A DNA stretch of 64,000 bases from Taklimakanibacter sp050246735 (GCA_050246735.1 JBFWVM010000005.1:282419-346418), one strand, 5' to 3'. Shown: positions 44,493 through 57,061, counted from the first letter of the stretch. Numbers and translations: made by a program. The notes: generated from the letters alone by a model not told the origin.

Positions 44493-44960
44493 ATGAAGAA
44501 TAGCCGAAGAATGAACGGAGCGAGCCTCGACGCCACGGACCGCAAGCTCCTCGCCGCCATCACCGGCAATGCCCGCATCTCGCTCGCCGATCTCGGCCGG
44601 ATGCTGGGCATGTCGCCGCAAAGTGCTGCCGACCGGCTGCGCCGGCTCGAGGATGTGGGCGTGATCTCGGGCTTCACCGCAAGGCTCGATCCCGAGGCGC
44701 TCGGCCTCTCCGTCGGCGCCTATATCCGTGTGCGTCCGGCGATGGGCGAGCTGCCGCGCGTCACCGCCCTGCTCAGGGACATGCCGGAGATCGTCGAATG
44801 CGACCGCATCACCGGCGACGACTGCTTCATCGCCAAGGTCTTCGTCGCGCGCATCGGGGATCTCGAGCGGCTCATCGACCGGCTCATCCCCCATGCGCAG
44901 ACCAACACCTCGATCATCCAGTCGACGCCGGTCATGCGCCGCGCTCCCGGATATTTCTGA
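44493..44960 (+). CDS. Lrp/AsnC-family transcriptional regulator
   Basis: A 155-residue regulator with an N-terminal HTH (about residues 12-62: LDATDRKLLAAITGNARISL, MSPQSAADRLRRLEDVGVI) and a C-terminal RAM ligand domain (about 70-150: VECDRITGDDCFIAKVF). TCGGAGG precedes the ATG at good distance. It probably controls the divergent EamA exporter in response to an amino acid (inference from position). Confidence 0.92.
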   Translation: MKNSRRMNGASLDATDRKLLAAITGNARISLADLGRMLGMSPQSAADRLRRLEDVGVISGFTARLDPEALGLSVGAYIRVRPAMGELPRVTALLRDMPEIVECDRITGDDCFIAKVFVARIGDLERLIDRLIPHAQTNTSIIQSTPVMRRAPGYF

Positions 44961-45093
44961 CGCTCGCGTGACCTTGACGAGGCGGGCTGTTGCAAATTTA
45001 CTCTTTGTTGACGCTCGTTTCAGCCGGTAGGCCTTTGCTAAGGGCCCCTGTGCGAAGGGAAAGGTTAACGGGCGTCGGAGCAAGGCGGCAGGC

Positions 45094-46956
45094 ATGGCGG
45101 CAGACGGCAGACAGGAGGGAGCGGCGGACCGGACGGCTGCGGTCACCGCGGCCCTGCGCGTACTGGCGCGTCCGGGCATCCGCTTCAGCCCCTGGCAGTT
45201 CGCCGCCGGGACATTGCTGCTGGCCGCGGGCCTCGCCATCTCCATCGCCGTGACGCTCGGCACCGACGGCCTCGCCCGCGTATGGGCGCCGGTCGGCCTG
45301 TTCCTGACCGCGGTCGTGGCGCTCGCCGTCTATTTCGGCCGGCGCGCGTCCGACATGCGCCGCGAGAATGTCGAGGCCGTCCTCAACATGCTGCAGCTGG
45401 CGCGCGCCGAAGCCGAGGCCGCGAACCACGCCAAGAGCCGCTTCCTCGCCGCGACCAGCCACGAGATCCGCACGCCGATGAACGGCATCATCGGCATGAA
45501 CGGGCTGCTTCTCGACACCGATCTCAATCCCGAGCAGCGCAACTATGCCGGCGCCGTCGACGCTTCGGCGCGCTCGCTGCTCTCGATCATCGACGAGATC
45601 CTCGACATCTCGAAGATCGAATCGGGCCGTGTCGCCCTGACGCCGGACTGGATCGATCCCCTGGTCCTCGCCGAGAGCGTCACCGAGCTTCTGGCGCCGC
45701 GCGCCCATGCCAAGGGCATCGAGATAACCTGCTCGGCCTCGGCCGACCTGCCGCAGCGCATCCTCGTCGATGAATTGCGCCTGCGCCAGATCCTGCTCAA
45801 TCTCGCCGGCAACGCCATCAAGTTCACCGAAGCGGGCGGCGTCGCGATCACCTTGTCCGCGACCCCCTGCGCCGCCGATCCCGAGCAGGTCGATTTCACC
45901 GCCGTGGTCGCCGATACCGGCATCGGCATGACGGCGCAGGAGCAATCGCGCATCTTCGAGGAATTCGCGCAGGGCCGCGACGACACCGCCCGGCGCTTCG
46001 GCGGCACCGGCCTCGGCCTGTCGATCTCGCGCAAGCTGGCGGAAGGCATGAACGGCGCGATCACGGTCGAGAGCGCGCGGGGAAAGGGTTCGGCCTTCCG
46101 GGTGACGCTCCCTTGCGTGTGCGTGCGCCATGAGGGCCGCAGCGAGCCCCTGAAGGGCCGCGTCTACGAGCTCGCCGTGCCGGCCGGGCCGACCTATGCG
46201 AGCCTCGAAGCGACGCTCGCGGCGCTCGGCGCCGAGACGCGCCACGTGCCGAGCGAGGCCGCCTTGCGCCAGACGCTGCGCAAGGCGCATTCCGCCAACG
46301 GCCTCATCTGCGATTCGAGCTTCGCCGCGGCGCTCGGCGTCTGGCGGGCGGCGCATGAGCGCAAGCGGCCGGCGGGCAAGCCCGTCTTCATCCTGCTCCA
46401 GGCCGAAGAGCGCCGTGCCTTGCGCGACTTCCTCTCGGCGCCCTTCGCCGGCTACCTGCTGAAGCCGCTGCGGCGCGCCACCCTGCTGCGCCAGCTCCTG
46501 CAGTCCGACGACCATACGATCGCGAGCGCGGTCAAGGACCTGCGGCGCATGACGTCGGCCGAGAAGCAGGCGGCCCGCCTCAACGTCCTTCTCGCCGAGG
46601 ACAATCCGGTCAACGCGCTCCTGACCCGCACCCTGCTCGAGAAATCTGACCATTCCGTCCACCATGTGACCAACGGCCTGGCCGTGCTGGACTACATTGC
46701 CGGCGGCGGACGGCCCGATATCATCATCATGGACGTCCAGATGCCGGAGCTCGACGGCCTCGAGACGGCGCGCCGCCTGCGCCGGGGCGATCTCGTGCCG
46801 GACGTCCCGATCCTGGCGCTGACCGCCAATGCGAGCGCGGCCGACGAGGCGGAATGCCTGGCCGCCGGCATGAGCGGACACATGGCGAAACCCTTCGACC
46901 GCCAGGACCTCGACGAGGCGATCGCCGCGCTCAGCGCCAAACGTCCGGCCGCGTGA
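45094..46956 (+). CDS. Membrane hybrid histidine kinase with C-terminal receiver
   Basis: A 620-residue sensor kinase. Two membrane helices (about residues 36-54 and 63-82) have almost no periplasmic loop between them. Then come HisKA with the phospho-accepting His123 (ATSHEIRTPMNG), HATPase_c (N box GNAIKFTEAGG, G box GGTGLGLSISRKLAEG), a degenerate receiver-like segment (about 365-470; it keeps GYLLKPL but lacks a clear phospho-Asp), and a true receiver with Asp547 (IIIMDVQMPELDG). With no sensory loop, the signal is probably membrane or intracellular. Located upstream of olsB; link untested. Confidence 0.9.
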   Translation: MAADGRQEGAADRTAAVTAALRVLARPGIRFSPWQFAAGTLLLAAGLAISIAVTLGTDGLARVWAPVGLFLTAVVALAVYFGRRASDMRRENVEAVLNMLQLARAEAEAANHAKSRFLAATSHEIRTPMNGIIGMNGLLLDTDLNPEQRNYAGAVDASARSLLSIIDEILDISKIESGRVALTPDWIDPLVLAESVTELLAPRAHAKGIEITCSASADLPQRILVDELRLRQILLNLAGNAIKFTEAGGVAITLSATPCAADPEQVDFTAVVADTGIGMTAQEQSRIFEEFAQGRDDTARRFGGTGLGLSISRKLAEGMNGAITVESARGKGSAFRVTLPCVCVRHEGRSEPLKGRVYELAVPAGPTYASLEATLAALGAETRHVPSEAALRQTLRKAHSANGLICDSSFAAALGVWRAAHERKRPAGKPVFILLQAEERRALRDFLSAPFAGYLLKPLRRATLLRQLLQSDDHTIASAVKDLRRMTSAEKQAARLNVLLAEDNPVNALLTRTLLEKSDHSVHHVTNGLAVLDYIAGGGRPDIIIMDVQMPELDGLETARRLRRGDLVPDVPILALTANASAADEAECLAAGMSGHMAKPFDRQDLDEAIAALSAKRPAA

Positions 46957-47175
46957 GGATCGTGAGCGCGCACGCCTGCCGCCGGGTGACGGGCCGTGCG
47001 GGGTCCGGGACACAAGCGCGTGATCGGACAAAGGACATGCGCTCCGGTCCGGCATGATCCCGGATTCGGGGTTGTTCGCCCGGAGGGGATGGTCTGGGGC
47101 CGAACTTTCCTTGTCCGGCGGTCTGTGGCACTGTGCGAGAGCCGGCGACGGGCCGGTTTGCGGAGGCAGGGCTTG

Positions 47176-48063
47176 ATGGCCGTCTATTCTCTGGCACCTC
47201 GCCCTCACGGTGGGGCAAAGCAGGAGGACATTGTCCCGGGCTTCGTGCTCGGCACGCGGGCCGACCTCACCGTCAGGCTCGCCGACGGCGCGGCCGATGT
47301 CGATGCCGCCCAGCATCTGCGCTACCGGGTCTTCTATGAAGAGCTCGAGGCCAGGCCCGATGCGCAGGCGCTCGCGACGCGGCGCGACGCCGACCGCTAC
47401 GATGCGATCTGCGATCACCTTCTCGTCGTGCGCAAGGGCGCGGCCCTCGGACCGGACGAGATCCGCGTCAACGACGGCGAGGTCGTCGGCACCTACCGGC
47501 TGCTGCGTCAGTCGGTGGCCGAGCGCACCGGCGGCTTCTATACCCAGGACGAATTCGACATCGCGCCGCTGATCCAGCGTCACGGCGGGCTCAAGTTCCT
47601 CGAGCTCGGACGCTCCTGCGTCCTCAAGTCCTATCGCACCAAGCCGGTGGTGGAGCTCCTGTGGCAGGGCATCTGGAACTATGTGCGCCTCTACGATCTC
47701 GACGTGATGCTGGGCTGCGCCAGCATCGAGGGCACCGACCCCGCCCCGCATGCCATGGCCCTGAGCTTCATGGCGCAGAACTCCGCCGCGCCCCCCGAAT
47801 GGCGGGTGGCGGCATTGCCCGGACGCCGGGTCGAGATGAACCTGCTCCCTTCCGCCGAGGTCGACGCCAAGCGCGCCTTGCGCATCCTTCCGCCCCTGAT
47901 CAAGGGCTATTTGCGGCTCGGCTGCTATATCGGCGACGGCGCGGTGATCGACCACCAGTTCAACACCATCGACGTCCTGATCATCCTGCCGGTGTCGGCG
48001 ATCAATCCGCGCTACTTCTCCTATTTCGGCCAGCCCGGCGAGGATCCGCTCGCCCAGCTGTGA
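47176..48063 (+). CDS. olsB: OlsB-like L-ornithine N-acyltransferase
   Basis: A 295-residue GNAT-like acyltransferase that moves a 3-hydroxyacyl group from ACP onto ornithine, the first step of ornithine-lipid synthesis. It matches rhizobial OlsB over most of its length: LRYRVFYEEL, ICDHLLVVRKGA, LKFLELGRSCVLKSYRTK, the ML-GCAS-EGTDPA block, PPLIKGYLRLGCYIGDGAV. The ATG at 47176 follows CGGAGGCAGG; in-frame upstream starts are less likely. Ornithine lipids often replace phospholipids under phosphate stress. I see no Pho box, but did not search exhaustively. Confidence 0.88.
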   Translation: MAVYSLAPRPHGGAKQEDIVPGFVLGTRADLTVRLADGAADVDAAQHLRYRVFYEELEARPDAQALATRRDADRYDAICDHLLVVRKGAALGPDEIRVNDGEVVGTYRLLRQSVAERTGGFYTQDEFDIAPLIQRHGGLKFLELGRSCVLKSYRTKPVVELLWQGIWNYVRLYDLDVMLGCASIEGTDPAPHAMALSFMAQNSAAPPEWRVAALPGRRVEMNLLPSAEVDAKRALRILPPLIKGYLRLGCYIGDGAVIDHQFNTIDVLIILPVSAINPRYFSYFGQPGEDPLAQL

Positions 48064-48086
48064 GCGCCGCCCGCCACCCGCGTTTA

Positions 48087-48125
48087 GGTTAACGGGCCAA
48101 AGTCCCCGCCGCCGGGCCGTTAACC
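48087..48125. promoter_or_regulatory. Hairpin downstream of olsB
   Basis: A perfect 9-bp arm GGTTAACGG (48087-48095) pairs with CCGTTAACC (48117-48125) around a GC-rich loop. There is no T tract, so intrinsic termination is uncertain. Confidence 0.4.
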
Positions 48126-48213
48126 AAGTCCCGGAGTGGAATTCATCCGTATGCTGTGCAATTGTCGGGGCGGGCCGGCGTTTCGGATCTTCGAATCCAG
48201 AAAGGTCAGTTGC

Positions 48214-48588
48214 ATGCCGCGTAATTCCATCAGACTTCAGAACGAAGCCGCCGAAGCCCTGCGCGTCGAGATCGACCGCGACCGCGCCAAGGACCAGGCG
48301 AGCATCGATTATTTCCGCGACCTTCTCAGCGTGCTGAGAGACGGCCGCACCGAGGATCTTGACGCCGTCGAATCTTTCGCGGCGAACATGAAGATGATGA
48401 TCAATCGCCGGCACGACGGCGTGGCCGAGCAGATCAAGGTCCAGATCGCGCGCGAGGAGGCGCATCTGCGCGACCTCGAGGGCAACGAGCCGGAAAAACT
48501 CTTCGACCCCGAGAAGCCCGCGCTGAGCGAGCCGGAGAGCGGCGACGGCAAGGTCACGCGCATCAACCGGAAGAACGCCGGCGCCTGA
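48214..48588 (+). CDS. Unknown 124-residue charged helical protein
   Basis: I do not recognise this protein. It starts MPRNSIRLQNEAAEALRVEI and is strongly helical and charged. The heptad-like stretch at about residues 10-95 has alternating acidic and basic residues (EIDRDRAKDQASIDYFRDLL, then VESFAANMKMMINRRHDG). The tail is acidic and proline-rich, probably disordered. Codon usage (GC-rich third positions) is like its neighbours. The ATG at 48214 is preferred to an upstream in-frame ATG at 48136 because the upstream part is cysteine-rich and unlike coding sequence. It lies between olsB and a repeat cluster. Confidence 0.7.
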   Translation: MPRNSIRLQNEAAEALRVEIDRDRAKDQASIDYFRDLLSVLRDGRTEDLDAVESFAANMKMMINRRHDGVAEQIKVQIAREEAHLRDLEGNEPEKLFDPEKPALSEPESGDGKVTRINRKNAGA

Positions 48589-48699
48589 CCGGCCGCGAAC
48601 TGCGCCGGCCTTGACGGCTTTCCCCCCTCGCCCGCATTGCGCAGGGCTGTCCGGGGAAAATTGGTGCAGCTTGCCAGATCTTTCCAACTCTCCCCCTCG

Positions 48700-48802
48700 C
48701 CCGTTGCGAAGCAATGGGAGAGGGTGGCCGACCTTGCTCCGCCGAAGCGAAGCCTCGGCTTCGCGAAGGCGAGAGGCCGGGTGAGGGCTCTTCGGGCGGT
48801 CC
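48700..48802 (+). repeat. Palindromic repeat unit, copy 1
   Basis: About 100 bp containing GAAGCGAAGCCTCGGCTTCG, with CCCCTCGCCCG at one end and GGGTGAGGGCTCTT at the other. It is almost the reverse complement of the unit at 48902-49005. Confidence 0.75.
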
Positions 48803-48866
48803 AAAGTCGGCGAAAAACGATACATTATGCACATTCGCCAGCAGCACATGATCCAAGGTCCTGCAA

Positions 48867-48916
48867 CACTCGCGCAAAGAGCCCTCACCCGCACTCGCGC
48901 AAAGAGCCCTCACCCG
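48867..48916 (+). repeat. 25-bp tandem duplication
   Basis: Two exact copies of a 25-bp block (48867-48891 and 48892-48916) that contains CTCGCGCAAAGAGCCCTC. It covers the start of the second palindromic unit, suggesting replication slippage at its edge. Confidence 0.85.
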
Positions 48917-49005
48917 CCCTCTCGCCTTCGCGAAGCCGAGGCTTCGCTTCGGCGGAGCAAGGTCGGGCACCCTCTCCCACGCTGTCGCGCGGGAGAGGGG
49001 GAAAA
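48902..49005 (-). repeat. Palindromic repeat unit, copy 2 (inverted)
   Basis: Runs from AAGAGCCCTCACCCG to GGGAGAGGGGG and contains CGAAGCCGAGGCTTCGCTTC. It is the inverted counterpart of 48700-48802, with a divergent tip (CACGCTGTCGCGCGG in place of ATTGCTTCGCAACGG). Confidence 0.75.
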
Positions 49006-49183
49006 TCTGCGAGAGCGGCGCACTTTCTGAGTCTCGCATGGCGATGTTCAGTATACGCTCTCGTTTCTCTGGACTTTTTGATCTTCCGCGAATCTTTCCC
49101 CGGACAGCCCTGCGCATTGCGGGAGAGGGGGAACGGGCGCCGGTGAGAGAGGGCGGTCGTGACGAAGCGGGAGCGGCTCCGCG

Positions 49184-51460
49184 TCAGCGGTTGATGTCGT
49201 AGGCCGCGATCGCCGCCAGGTTGACGATATCGGTCGCGGTCGCCGACATCGAGGCGATCTGCACCGGCTTGTCGAGCCCGGTGAGCAGGGGCCCTATCAC
49301 CGTGACGCCGCCCAGCTGCTGCAGCATCTTGGTCGAGATCGAGGCCGAATGCGCCGCCGGCATGACCAGCACATTGGCCGGACCGGTCAGGCGGCAGAAC
49401 GGATAGAGCGCCATCGCCTCGCGCGACAGGGCCACATCCGCTCCCATCTCGCCGTCATATTCGAAATCGACATTGCGCTTGTCGAGGATGGTCACCGCGT
49501 TGCGCACATACTCGGAACGCTCGCCGCGCGGATAGCCGAAGGTGGAATAGGACAGCAAGGCGACCTTGGGCTCGTAGCCGAAGCGGCGGGCGACGCCGGC
49601 GGCCTCCTGCGCGATGTCGGCAAGCTCCTCGGCCGAGGGCAGCTCGTGGATCGAGGTGTCGGCGATGAAGACGGTGCGCCCGCGCACCAGCGCCATGGAG
49701 ACGCCGATCGGCTTGTGCCCCGGCCGGTTGTCGATGGCGCGGCGCACATTGTCGATGGCGACCGAGAAATTGCGCGTCAGCCCGGTCACCACCGCGTCGG
49801 CGTCGTTGAGCGCCAGCATGCAGGCGGCGAAGACGTTGCGGTCGTTGTTGACCAGGCGCTGGCAGTCGCGGAACAGGAAGCCCAGCCGCTGCAGCCGTTC
49901 ATAGAGATAGTTGGCGTAATCGACGTTGCGCCCGGAGAGCTTGGCATTGGTGATCGTGACGTTCTCGTGCAATTCGACGGCGCTGGTCTTCAGCGCCTCC
50001 TCGACATGGGCCTCGCGGCCGATGAGGATCGCCTTGCCGAGGCCGGCATTGGCGAAGCTGTTGGCGGCGCGGATCATGCGATCCTCCTCGCCCTCGGCGA
50101 AGACGACGCGCTTCGGGTTCGATCTGACCTGCCCGAAGATGTTCTGCAGCGTGCCGGCGATCGGGTTGAGCCTGGCCTGGAGCGCGTCGCCATATTCCTC
50201 GAGATCGGCGATATGCCTGCGCGCCACGCCCGATTCCATCGCGGCGCGCGCCACCGCCACCGGAATGCGCGAGATGAGGCGCGGGTCGAACGGCACGGGG
50301 ATGAGATAGCCGGGGCCGAATTGCAGCCGCGAGCCGTGATAGGCGGCGGCGACCTCGTCGGGCACGTCCTCGCGCGCCAGCGCCGCCAGCGCCTCGGCGG
50401 CGGCGATCTTCATCTGGTCGTTGATGGTGCGGGCGCGCACGTCGAGGGCGCCGCGGAAGATATAGGGGAAGCCCAGCACGTTGTTGACCTGGTTGGGATA
50501 GTCGGAACGGCCCGTCGCCATGATGGCGTCGCTCCTGACCTTCGCCACGTCCTCGGGCGTGATCTCGGGATCGGGATTGGCCATGGCGAAGATGATCGGG
50601 TTCTTCGCCATGCTCTTGACCATCTGCGGCGTGAGCGCGCCGGCGGCGGAGAGGCCGAAGAACACGTCGGCGCCTTCCATCGCATCGGCCAGCGTGCGCG
50701 CTCTGGTCTCGACCGCATGCGCCGACTTCCATTGGTTCATGCCTTCGCTGCGGCCCTTGTAGACGACGCCTTTCGAATCCGCGAGGATGACGTTCTGCGG
50801 CGGCACGCCCATCGACTTGATGAGCTCGATGCAGGCGATCGCCGCCGCCCCGGCGCCGTTGCAGACGAGCTTGAAGCTCTTGATGTCGCGCTTGGTGATG
50901 GCGAGCGCGTTGATGAGGCCGGCCGTCGAGATGATCGCCGTGCCGTGCTGGTCGTCATGGAAGACCGGGATGTCCATCAGCTCGCGCAGCCGCTGCTCGA
51001 TGATGAAGCATTCGGGCGCCTTGATGTCCTCGAGATTGATGCCGCCGAAGGAGGGCCCGAGATAGCGCACCGCGCCGATGAACTCGTCGACGTCCTTGGT
51101 GTCGACCTCGAGATCGATGGAATCGACGTCGGCGAAGCGCTTGAACAGCACCGCCTTGCCCTCCATCACCGGCTTCGAGGCGAGCGGGCCGAGATCGCCG
51201 AGACCCAGTATCGCGGTGCCGTTGGAGATGACGGCGACGAGATTGCCCTTGGCGGTGTAGTCGTAGGCCGTATCGGGATCCTCGGCGATCTTGCGAACCG
51301 GCACGGCGACGCCCGGGCTGTAGGCCAGCGACAGGTCGCGCTGCGTCGCCATCGGCTTGGTCGGATTGATTTCCAGTTTTCCCGGCTTGCCGCGCTGGTG
51401 GAAGCGCAGCGCCTCCTGCTCGGTGAAGCTCGGCCGGGCCGCCCGTTTCTCAGTGCTCAT
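49184..51460 (-). CDS. maeB: NADP-dependent malic enzyme (MaeB type)
   Basis: A 758-residue enzyme that converts malate to pyruvate plus CO2 and NAD(P)H. Domains in order: malic N-terminal (about 1-165; SLAYSPGVAVPV, DDQHGTAI), NAD(P)-binding (about 170-420; CNGAGAAAIACIELI), and a C-terminal phosphotransacetylase-like domain (about 430-758; FAEGEEDRMIRAA) that serves regulation rather than acetyl transfer. GGGGAAAGC precedes the ATG. Divergent from mutS. Confidence 0.95.
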   Translation of the reverse strand: MSTEKRAARPSFTEQEALRFHQRGKPGKLEINPTKPMATQRDLSLAYSPGVAVPVRKIAEDPDTAYDYTAKGNLVAVISNGTAILGLGDLGPLASKPVMEGKAVLFKRFADVDSIDLEVDTKDVDEFIGAVRYLGPSFGGINLEDIKAPECFIIEQRLRELMDIPVFHDDQHGTAIISTAGLINALAITKRDIKSFKLVCNGAGAAAIACIELIKSMGVPPQNVILADSKGVVYKGRSEGMNQWKSAHAVETRARTLADAMEGADVFFGLSAAGALTPQMVKSMAKNPIIFAMANPDPEITPEDVAKVRSDAIMATGRSDYPNQVNNVLGFPYIFRGALDVRARTINDQMKIAAAEALAALAREDVPDEVAAAYHGSRLQFGPGYLIPVPFDPRLISRIPVAVARAAMESGVARRHIADLEEYGDALQARLNPIAGTLQNIFGQVRSNPKRVVFAEGEEDRMIRAANSFANAGLGKAILIGREAHVEEALKTSAVELHENVTITNAKLSGRNVDYANYLYERLQRLGFLFRDCQRLVNNDRNVFAACMLALNDADAVVTGLTRNFSVAIDNVRRAIDNRPGHKPIGVSMALVRGRTVFIADTSIHELPSAEELADIAQEAAGVARRFGYEPKVALLSYSTFGYPRGERSEYVRNAVTILDKRNVDFEYDGEMGADVALSREAMALYPFCRLTGPANVLVMPAAHSASISTKMLQQLGGVTVIGPLLTGLDKPVQIASMSATATDIVNLAAIAAYDINR

Positions 51461-51483
51461 GCTTTCCCCATATTCCGGCCCCG

Positions 51484-51512
51484 ACAGTAGAGGCTGCGAT
51501 GGCCGATCTCAA
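51484..51512 (-). promoter_or_regulatory. Candidate sigma70 promoter of maeB
   Basis: On the minus strand TTGAGA (51512-51507) and TACTGT (51489-51484) are 17 bp apart, 23 bp before the maeB ATG. It covers an in-frame ATG at 51499 on the other strand, arguing that mutS starts further downstream. Confidence 0.6.
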
Positions 51513-51552
51513 GGTCATTGATTCCCTCGCAACTTGTTCTATCAAGGCTGCG

Positions 51553-54248
<2,696 letters not shown>

Positions 54249-54252
<4 letters not shown>

Positions 54253-57002
54253 CCCCGGCGAAGAAGCCGCCGGCGCTGGTCGACGGCCCGCTGTTGCGCC
54301 GCAGCCTGGCGGATCTCGAGACCGGACCCGACCATCGCAGGCGCGTCGTCGCGGTTCTCAAGGAGACCATCACGGCGGCGCGCGCCGAGGCCGAGCGCCG
54401 CCTGACGGCGGACGGCAAGGGCACGCAATGCGCCATGCTGCTGGCCGCGGCGCAGGACGAGATCATCCATGCGCTCTACGACCATGCCGTGCGCAAGGTC
54501 TACCGCGCCCCCAACCCGTCCGAGGCCGAGCGGCTCACCGTCGTCGCCGTGGGCGGCTACGGCCGGGGCACGCTGGCGCCGGGCTCCGACATCGATCTCC
54601 TGTTTCTGCTGCCCTACAAGCGGACCGGCTGGAGCGAGAGCGTCATCGAGTTCATCCTCTATGCCCTGTGGGACACGCGCCTCAAGGTCGGCCATGCGAC
54701 CCGCAGCGTCGACGACTGCATCAGGCTGGCGCAATCGGATTCGACCATCCTCACCGCCATTCTCGAGGCGCGCTTCATCTGCGGCGAGCCGTCCCTGTTC
54801 GAGACCCTGAACCGGCGCTTCCGCAAGGAAATCGCCGCCAAGGGCGCCAAGGCCTTCGTCGCGAGCAAGCTCGCCGAGCGCGACGAGCGGCATTTCAAGG
54901 CGGGCGAGAGCCGCTATCTGGTCGAGCCCGACGTCAAGAACGGCAAGGGGGGCTTGCGCGACCTCCACACTCTGTTCTGGATCGCCAAGTTCCTGTCGGG
55001 CGCCAATTCGACGAAAGAGCTGGCCGAGAAGGGCGTGTTCACGCGCGAGGAGCTGGCGCTGTTCGTGAAGAGCGAGGACTTCCTGTGGGCGGTGCGCTGC
55101 CACCTGCATTTCCTCGCCGGGCGCGCCGAGGACCGGCTGAGCTTCGACCGCCAGCCCGATCTCGCCGAGCGCCTGGGCTACAAGGCGCATGCGGGCCTCA
55201 GGCATGTCGAGCGCTTCATGAAGCACTATTTCCTCGTCGCCAAGGACGTCGGCGACCTGACCCGCATCTTCTCGGCATCGCTCGAGGCGCAGGAAATGAA
55301 GCCGACGCCGGTGCTGGGACGGGTACTCGGCCGCTTCGCCCAGCGCCGTTCCGGCCGGGTCGAGGGCGCGCCCGACTTCCGCATCGAGGCGAACCGCCTG
55401 ACCATCGCCGGCGAGGACGCGCTGACCGGCAGGCCCGTCAACATCATCCGGCTCTTCGCGCTGGCGGCCGAGAAGGATCTCGAGATCCATCCCGACGCCC
55501 TGAAGGCGGTGCGGCGCAATCTCGCGCGCATCGACAAGGACCTGCGCGCCGAGCCCGAGGCCAATGCCCTGTTTCTCGCCATGCTGACCGAGGCGCGCGA
55601 TCCCGAGACCGCCCTGCGCCGCATGAACGAGGCGGGCGTGCTCGGCCGCTTCATCCCCGAATTCGGCCGGATCGTCGCGATGATGCAGTTCAACATGTAT
55701 CATCACTACACGGTCGACGAGCATCTGATCCGGGCGGTCGGCATCCTGGCCGCCATCGAGCGCGGCCGCTTCTCCTCCGACCACCCGCTGTCGACCGAGA
55801 TCTTCCCCACCTTGTCGAGCCGCCGCGCGCTCTATGTCGCCGTCCTCCTGCACGACATCGCCAAGGGCCGCAAGGAGAGCCACTCGACCGCCGGCGAGCG
55901 CGTGGCGAAGACGCTCTGTCCGCGTCTCGGTCTGTCGGCGCCGGAGACCGAGACCGTGGCCTGGCTCGTCCGCCATCATCTCCTGATGAGCGAGACCGCC
56001 CAGATGCGCGATCTCAACGACTTCAAGACCATCCTCGATTTCGCCAACGTCGTGCAGTCGCCGCAGCGTCTCAAGCTCCTGCTCATCCTCACCGTCGCCG
56101 ACGTCCGAGCCGTCGGCCCGACCGCCTGGAACGGCTGGAAGGGCCAGCTCCTGCGCACGCTCTATTTCGAGACCGAGCCCATCCTGTCGGGCGGGCATAC
56201 GAGCATCTCGCGCAAGGAGCGCGTCGCCGAGGCGCAGGCGAAGTTCTTCGCGCACTATCCGGGCTGGACGGGAGACGAGAAGGACGCCTATGCGGCGCGC
56301 CATTACGACGCCTACTGGCTCAATGTCGACACCGAGAGGCAGGTGGCGCATGAGAAGCTGATGGCGCGCGCCCGGCGGGAAGGCGAGCCGGTCGCGACCG
56401 CGGTGCGCACCGACGAGTTCACCGCCATCACCGAGCTCACCATCCACGCGCCCGACCATCCGCGCTTCCTGGCGCTGATCACCGGCGCCTGCGCCGCCGC
56501 CAACGCCAATATCGTCGGCGCCCAGATCTTCACCACCGCCGACGGTCTGGCGCTCGACACCATCCTCATCCAGCGGCAGTTCGCCGACAGCGACGACGAA
56601 AGGCGCCGCGCCGAGCGCGTGGCGGGCCTCGTCCGCCAGGTGCTCAAGGGCGAAGTCAGGATCAAGGACCTGATCGCCAGGGTCCAGCATCCGGAATCGC
56701 GGCTCCAGGCCTTCACCGTTCCGCCGCGAGTCATCATCGACAATGAATCGTCCAACCTCTTCACCGTGATCGAGGTGAACGGCCTCGACCGCGTCGGCAT
56801 CCTCTACGACCTGACCGAGGCGCTCTATCACCTCAATCTCAATATCGGCTCGGCTCATATCACCACCTATGGCGAGCGCGTCATCGACGTCTTCTACGTG
56901 ACCGACCTGACCGGCGCCAAGATCGTCGGCGCCGCCCGCCGCGCCGAGATCGAGCGCCGCCTTCTCGCCGTGCTGGCCAAGCGCGAGCCTGCCGGCGGCT
57001 GA
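54249..57002 (+). CDS. glnD: [Protein-PII] uridylyltransferase / uridylyl-removing enzyme
   Basis: Glutamine sensor of 917 residues that uridylylates PII proteins when glutamine is low and removes UMP when it is high. Domains: nucleotidyltransferase (GGYGRGTLAPGSDIDLLFLL, the DxD metal site), a linker (NGKGGLRDLHTLFWI), the HD phosphohydrolase (LLHDIAKGRKESHSTAGE) and two C-terminal ACT domains (about 740-820 and 850-917) that bind glutamine. Start overlaps the mutS stop; mutS-glnD-murJ is a typical order in alphaproteobacteria. Confidence 0.96.
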
Positions 57003-57061
57003 GGATCGGGGGCGCCGGAGAGGCTTGTGGGAATCCTTCCGGCAAAATAGAAGCTTGGGCC

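Larger units (their letters stand above)
48619..49133. repeat. Composite inverted-repeat element (~515 bp)
   Basis: The ends are near-perfect inverted copies of about 40 bp: the block ending GCAGGGCTGTCCGGGGAAA (48619-48658) reappears in reverse at 49094-49133, starting TTTCCCCGGACAGCCCTGCG. Inside are two opposed copies of a ~100-bp palindromic unit and a 25-bp tandem duplication. No gene is visible. The units resemble rhizobial palindromic elements; I recognise the class but not a named family. Confidence 0.75.

Noticed and set aside
44998..48894. A very long minus-strand open frame (~1300 codons) opposite the histidine kinase, olsB and the unknown gene.
   Set aside because: It mirrors GC-rich codon structure of the real plus-strand genes, shows no domain I recognise and crosses intergenic repeats. 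It is a compositional artefact.
48589..49183. A CRISPR array in the repeat cluster.
   Set aside because: The repeats are inverted and nested, with one 25-bp tandem pair without spacers. There is no regular repeat-spacer pattern and there are no cas genes.
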